From positions 23,938,166 to 24,002,165 of the forward strand of contig CM025850.1 in the NCBI GenBank assembly GCA_003952965.2: 64,000 nucleotides of DNA. The letters run 5' to 3'. Under the pieces are notes generated by a model. That model was not told where the DNA came from and made no database searches. It was given only the letters and a program-made list of their open reading frames with translations. Both the position numbers and the translations under genes were made by a program. The first letter of the stretch is position 1. Every line of letters begins with the position of its first letter. Of the stretch, positions 59,875 to 64,000 are shown piece by piece. This stretch comes from Morella rubra. Its lineage: Eukaryota > Streptophyta > Magnoliopsida > Fagales > Myricaceae.

Positions 59875-62800
59875 ATGCAAGCGTTAGCATGCAATTCTTG
59901 GCATCTCCCGTCTCATGCAATCAGTGTTCTAAGCCGCCTCACAGGTCGGCGGGAGCTCTGCTTCGACGCGTGCTCTTACTCTCAGCCTCGCAACAATTAT
60001 TCCCCCAACGATGCCGTTCCTTCCCAACCCATTTCCATTCAAAGGTTTGCTCTTTCACTACCTTTTTTTAGTAAAAACATCCTATAATGCGGTAATATGA
60101 TTTTTCTTTCCGTTGGTGTTACTGGGTTTTGAAATACCAGTATTCGCCTTTAAATGTTTGTTGTACTGGTTGTATATGGTAGAAATAGAGAACTTATAAT
60201 GTTACGTGCACCGATTTTTATATTTGTGGACAAGCGGCGTGCAATCATGTCTTTGTTTTTTGTCTTGTTTAAATTTCTGTGCTGGGGTTTGGATACCTCC
60301 TTGCTCAATGTTGTTAATATTGTTGTTATTTGACCAAGGTGGATACATGTATGATGTCATTGGAGCCGCCTTACAATTCTTAAAAAATCTTGGTTAAGAA
60401 AAGTTGTTTCGATGATTTTGATGGTTTTAGAAGGGCTGGAGGGAACTCGAAGACTTTGGACAAAGTAGCGTGCAGCAATCTTCCGGTCACAACAAGGCGG
60501 ATTCTGTTTTCGAGTTTATTCATGTTCTCCTGTTATTATCCTTCAAGGTACTTAACAGGTCTGCACGGTTCAGCTTTGTGATCACTTTCAGTCTAGCTAT
60601 TTGTTAGAGGCCTCGAAAGTAGTGATTTGATTGTGTTGGCTTTAATGGTTCTCAACATGTATATATGCTTAATGAATTTAATTTGAAATTAGAAAATGAA
60701 AAGGGGTTTTGAATAGCAAATGAATGTCTGAATATAATTGCCACCTGCAAGAATGGAGAAGGATGAAACGTGAGATATTTTCTCGCAGCTATATAATTTA
60801 GGGCTTTAAATAGGCATGTTAACGTGCCTTATTATTGATGTGCATCATGACCATTTTCAATCAATCTTACTGAAATGGATCAACAATAAGAACACAAGAA
60901 TATTTGATTTTTCGGAATGCATTGGGTCAAAATAGAAGGATTTTGATCTCTATGGATAGAGTTGTGACTAGAACACTGATGGCCCAATATATAATTTGCA
61001 TATGAATGCAAGACATTTCCATTCTAATTCACTGGTTCAGTGAAGTTGGGTTTTGATTTCTGGGGAGACTTTCATGCCTATGAACGTGCTTCTGATACTG
61101 CAATTAAATGTTATATACAGCACGAGCTTTGGGGGATCCATCTGTGACAATTGAAGAAGTCACTCCTCCTGTTTTTCCTTCTGGCCCACTCTTCCCTGTT
61201 GAGGTTCATCTTTAATTTGTTCTTGTTCTATTCTTGCCTTTTGAGGGATTCATTTATAGCCAAGTAAGAAGAAAAGGGAGATCTTTTACAAGTTACATAC
61301 TCTTTTGCACTGATGTTTGTGGTAGGTTAATTGATCTGTCCTATTGCAGGGAAGGATTGTTCAACTCTTTGAGGATAACACATATTCCGTTGTTAACATT
61401 TTCGATGTGACATTGCGTCCTCAACTTAACGTCACTGGGGTGGTCGAGGTACTTTGGTAGTTTGATCAAGAGCAGCTTATGTACTTGCAAATAAAAGAAA
61501 AGAGAGGGAAAAAAAAAGTAACTACTTCATGTCAGGCATCTTGTATCTAGAAGCAAACTTGTAAAACAACTAGCTTGCTACAACTTTTCTGCTAAACTAA
61601 GCGTGTAATTCCCCGAGTAATATAACATCCTATCATTCTTATGAGCATAAAATTGCATGGCAGCAGATATAACCAGAACATCCTATCATTCTTATTGGTA
61701 TTATCAACATTGATAGGTTCCTGAGGGAAATGGTTCTGGTGTAGTTTGGGATGGACAAGGGCACATTGTAACAAATTATCATGGTAAGAGCTAGTGATTG
61801 AATTTACTGCCACCAAAAGATTGATGAACACATTTTTAAGTGATCCTTTCAGTGGTGTAGTTTTATGCATATAACTTTCCATTCAGCTCATATTTGATTT
61901 AACCAGAACATCAGATCCTCTTTATCAATTTATAGACATTTGGTAATGTATCCAACAGAATATCCTTGTTGGATATCAATTTGCTGTAGTCTTCCCCATC
62001 TGGTAAATCTTATAGTCATCAAGAGACTGCTATCAGATTCTTCATGAACAACATAACATGTCCTACAGCATGTTTGCCATTCACGCATCTTTTAGAACTT
62101 TGCGTTTTGTCTCTGAAGGTTGGATTTTGGAGGGTTATTCCTTAATTATGTTCTCTTATGTGGGGTTTATAAGATATCTATAGTATCTAATTTACTAGTT
62201 ATTCATATTAAGTGCATACAATTGTTGTGAATCTCTCGTTGACCTTTCTGTTCTTCTATTCTCAGTAATTGGTAATGCCCTTTCTAAAAATCCAAGCCCA
62301 GGGCAGGTTGTTGCACGAGTTAATATTTTAGCATCGGAAGGGTAAGACTTTAAAATTCTCTATTCATTGAACATGCAAGGCGGGGGCAGGTTGTTGCACG
62401 AGTTATTGTTCTATCCATTTTTCTCAATTTCTTTAGTTTTTCAAAGGGTACAAAAGAATTTTGAAGGTAAATTGGTTGGTGCTGATCGTGCAAAGGATCT
62501 GGCTGTCTTGAAGGTAAGTTATCTGATGAAATTTCATCTTGTTTTTTCTGTCATAAATTCCAACTATATTATTTTGGTGATCTTGTCTGCATAAGATAAT
62601 GTCCAAGAGTGTTAAACCCCTACTTTATCTAGCACAGAGAAACTAATTTGTTTTTCACCAGATTGGACCACAAGACCTTGAAATCCTTGTCTTAAATGTT
62701 TAGGTGATATGAGCATGGTAGAACCTCCATTCAAAAGTGGCTTAATTACTGGTACATAAACTGTATGTTTGAAAGAGTGTCATGTCATAAATTTGGTGTA

Positions 62801-64000
62801 TGTTATGAATAGTTACAAAGGAAGTGATACTGTGGATACGGATTTAGCCTCAGCACTTGCAAAGGAGCAGCATAATCTGTAAATACCTCTCTATTAGAAC
62901 ATCTGGGCATCCACTCGTACACTTTAGCCTCAGGACAATTTATGTTAATTCTTGGTCATTCAACTCGTTACTATTTCAGCTCAATCCTTGTTGGTCTGAT
63001 CTTTTTTGTTTTTTGCTCAATAGTTTTGTAAAACACCCCTGTAAATTGCCGTGTGCACATTTAGTGTATAAATATTGTAAATGTGTATCATTAGAATGCT
63101 AGACTTATGTAGTGATGCATCAAGTTTAGAGATGACCACTTAGACTATATCACCAGTTTAAAACCTAATGGAACTGCATGGATGAATTTTGCGGACCTCA
63201 AAGACTTCTGTTATCATGGGGGATGAGATATGTCTGATCACTGCTATTAAATGCCATATGCTCTTTCTCTTTTTATCTTTGTAGTGATGAGTGGAACACT
63301 TACCCTCCATGCTGCTTTTTCTACCAAGAAAAAAATAGGGAACTATAGTTGTTAAAGTGGAGACATGGCAAAACTTATGGCATTCGTATGATTAAATTGG
63401 AGCGCAATAAATTACAATATCAAAGAAAAACATGAAATTTTTCAGAGATGGAATGGTTATACTGTGTAGCTACTCGCATTGCAATAATACTGTACAAGAC
63501 ATCCAGTAAGATATTGATATCTTCAAAATGCTAGGTAGAAGCCTCTGAAGATCTCTTAAGGCCAATTAAGGTGGGGCAGTCATCTTCTCTAAGAGTTGGG
63601 CAGCAGTGTTTAGCAATTGGGAATCCATTTGGTTTCGATCATACCCTTACTGTTGGGGTTATTAGTGGATTAAATCGCGACATTTTTAGTCAAACTGGAG
63701 TCACAATTGGTGGGGGAGTTCAAACAGATGCAGCCATTAATCCTGGAAACAGGTCAGTCAGGGACCATTTTAGTCTGACTATTGTTGTTAAGGAGATCAG
63801 TTTTCCTGCCTATTTCTCTACTTCAAGGAGTATTTTATCAGATGCATTTCTCTAGGTGGTTAGGGTTGTTAGAACCAGCAAAGAAAATATTTCCTTCATA
63901 GCAGGGAGATATTCATACTGACTGTAACTTGTTCACGGCCTATTGCATATTTTTTGTTGTGACAATGGCAGTGGAGGTCCTCTACTGGATTCAAAAGGAA
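59875..64000 (+). CDS. DEG8 chloroplast-lumen serine protease, 3' part beyond window
   Basis: DEG8 is a DegP/HtrA-type serine protease of the thylakoid lumen that, with DEG5, degrades photodamaged D1 of photosystem II. Exons visible: 59875-60044, 60431-60558, 61121-61203, 61350-61448, 61717-61783, 62266-62341, 62447-62513, 63535-63752, 63972 onward; phases agree throughout. The N-terminus is a bipartite transit signal: a stroma-targeting part, then a twin-arginine hydrophobic segment TTRRILFSSLFMF and an ARA cleavage-like site before LGDPSV. Catalytic triad: His182 (IVTNYHVIG, split by an intron), Asp225 (RAKDLAVLK), Ser303 (NPGNSGGPLLD, split by an intron). IFDVTLRPQL and FEGKLVGADRAKD are specific to the DEG8 branch. 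The family's C-terminal PDZ domain is not in the window. Confidence 0.92.

Noticed and set aside
1-64000. CRISPR arrays, rRNA, tRNA or prokaryotic operon signals
   Set aside because: None seen; repeats present are microsatellites, short tandem duplications and MITE-like elements of a plant nuclear genome.

Overview
The window is nuclear DNA of a flowering plant, most likely a eudicot. It is AT-rich, its genes carry short GT-AG introns, and the encoded proteins are plant-type: LOG cytokinin-activating enzyme, NRP/SET histone chaperone, chloroplast DEG8 protease, F-box/FBA protein, mitochondrial SUV3 helicase. There are no bacterial operons, CRISPR arrays or rRNA genes, and I recognised no tRNA gene.

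Layout. 1-6.0 kb: intergenic DNA with microsatellites and a MITE-like element. 6.09-7.59 kb (+): an intact seven-exon LOG gene. 7.6-14 kb: intergenic, with another MITE-like element, twin hairpins and a diverged tandem duplication. 4.6-30.0 kb: one very large inverted repeat. The sequence from about 15.7 to 29,985 runs back over 4,612 to about 15.7 kb in reverse complement. It alternates between base-perfect islands (110-354 bp) and badly corrupted stretches that are 1.2-1.4 times too long. I read it as an uncorrected fold-back long read left in the assembly, not as genuine genes; it carries a broken mirror copy of LOG. 29,986-30,985: exactly 1,000 N.

After the gap the sequence is good again: a THADA-like gene (5' end lost in the gap, +), an NRP (NAP1-related) gene (-, ten coding exons, 256 aa), a sphingoid-base C4-hydroxylase pseudogene (+), a large gene for an ankyrin-CCCH-RRM-LOTUS-RING protein (+, about 1,025 aa, one apparent frameshift), a poorly resolved 4 kb stretch, an intronless SUV3 RNA helicase gene (-), an F-box gene (+), and the 5' part of a DEG8 protease gene (+) running off the window end.

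The genes are independent single-copy-style plant loci, not a cluster. The most interesting locus is the five-module RNA-binding/ubiquitin-ligase-like protein at 45.4-51.0 kb. The most important caution is the fold-back block, whose ORFs should not be annotated as genes. Exon boundaries given here come from reading splice sites and frame by eye; for LOG, NRP, the ANK gene and DEG8 every junction keeps phase.
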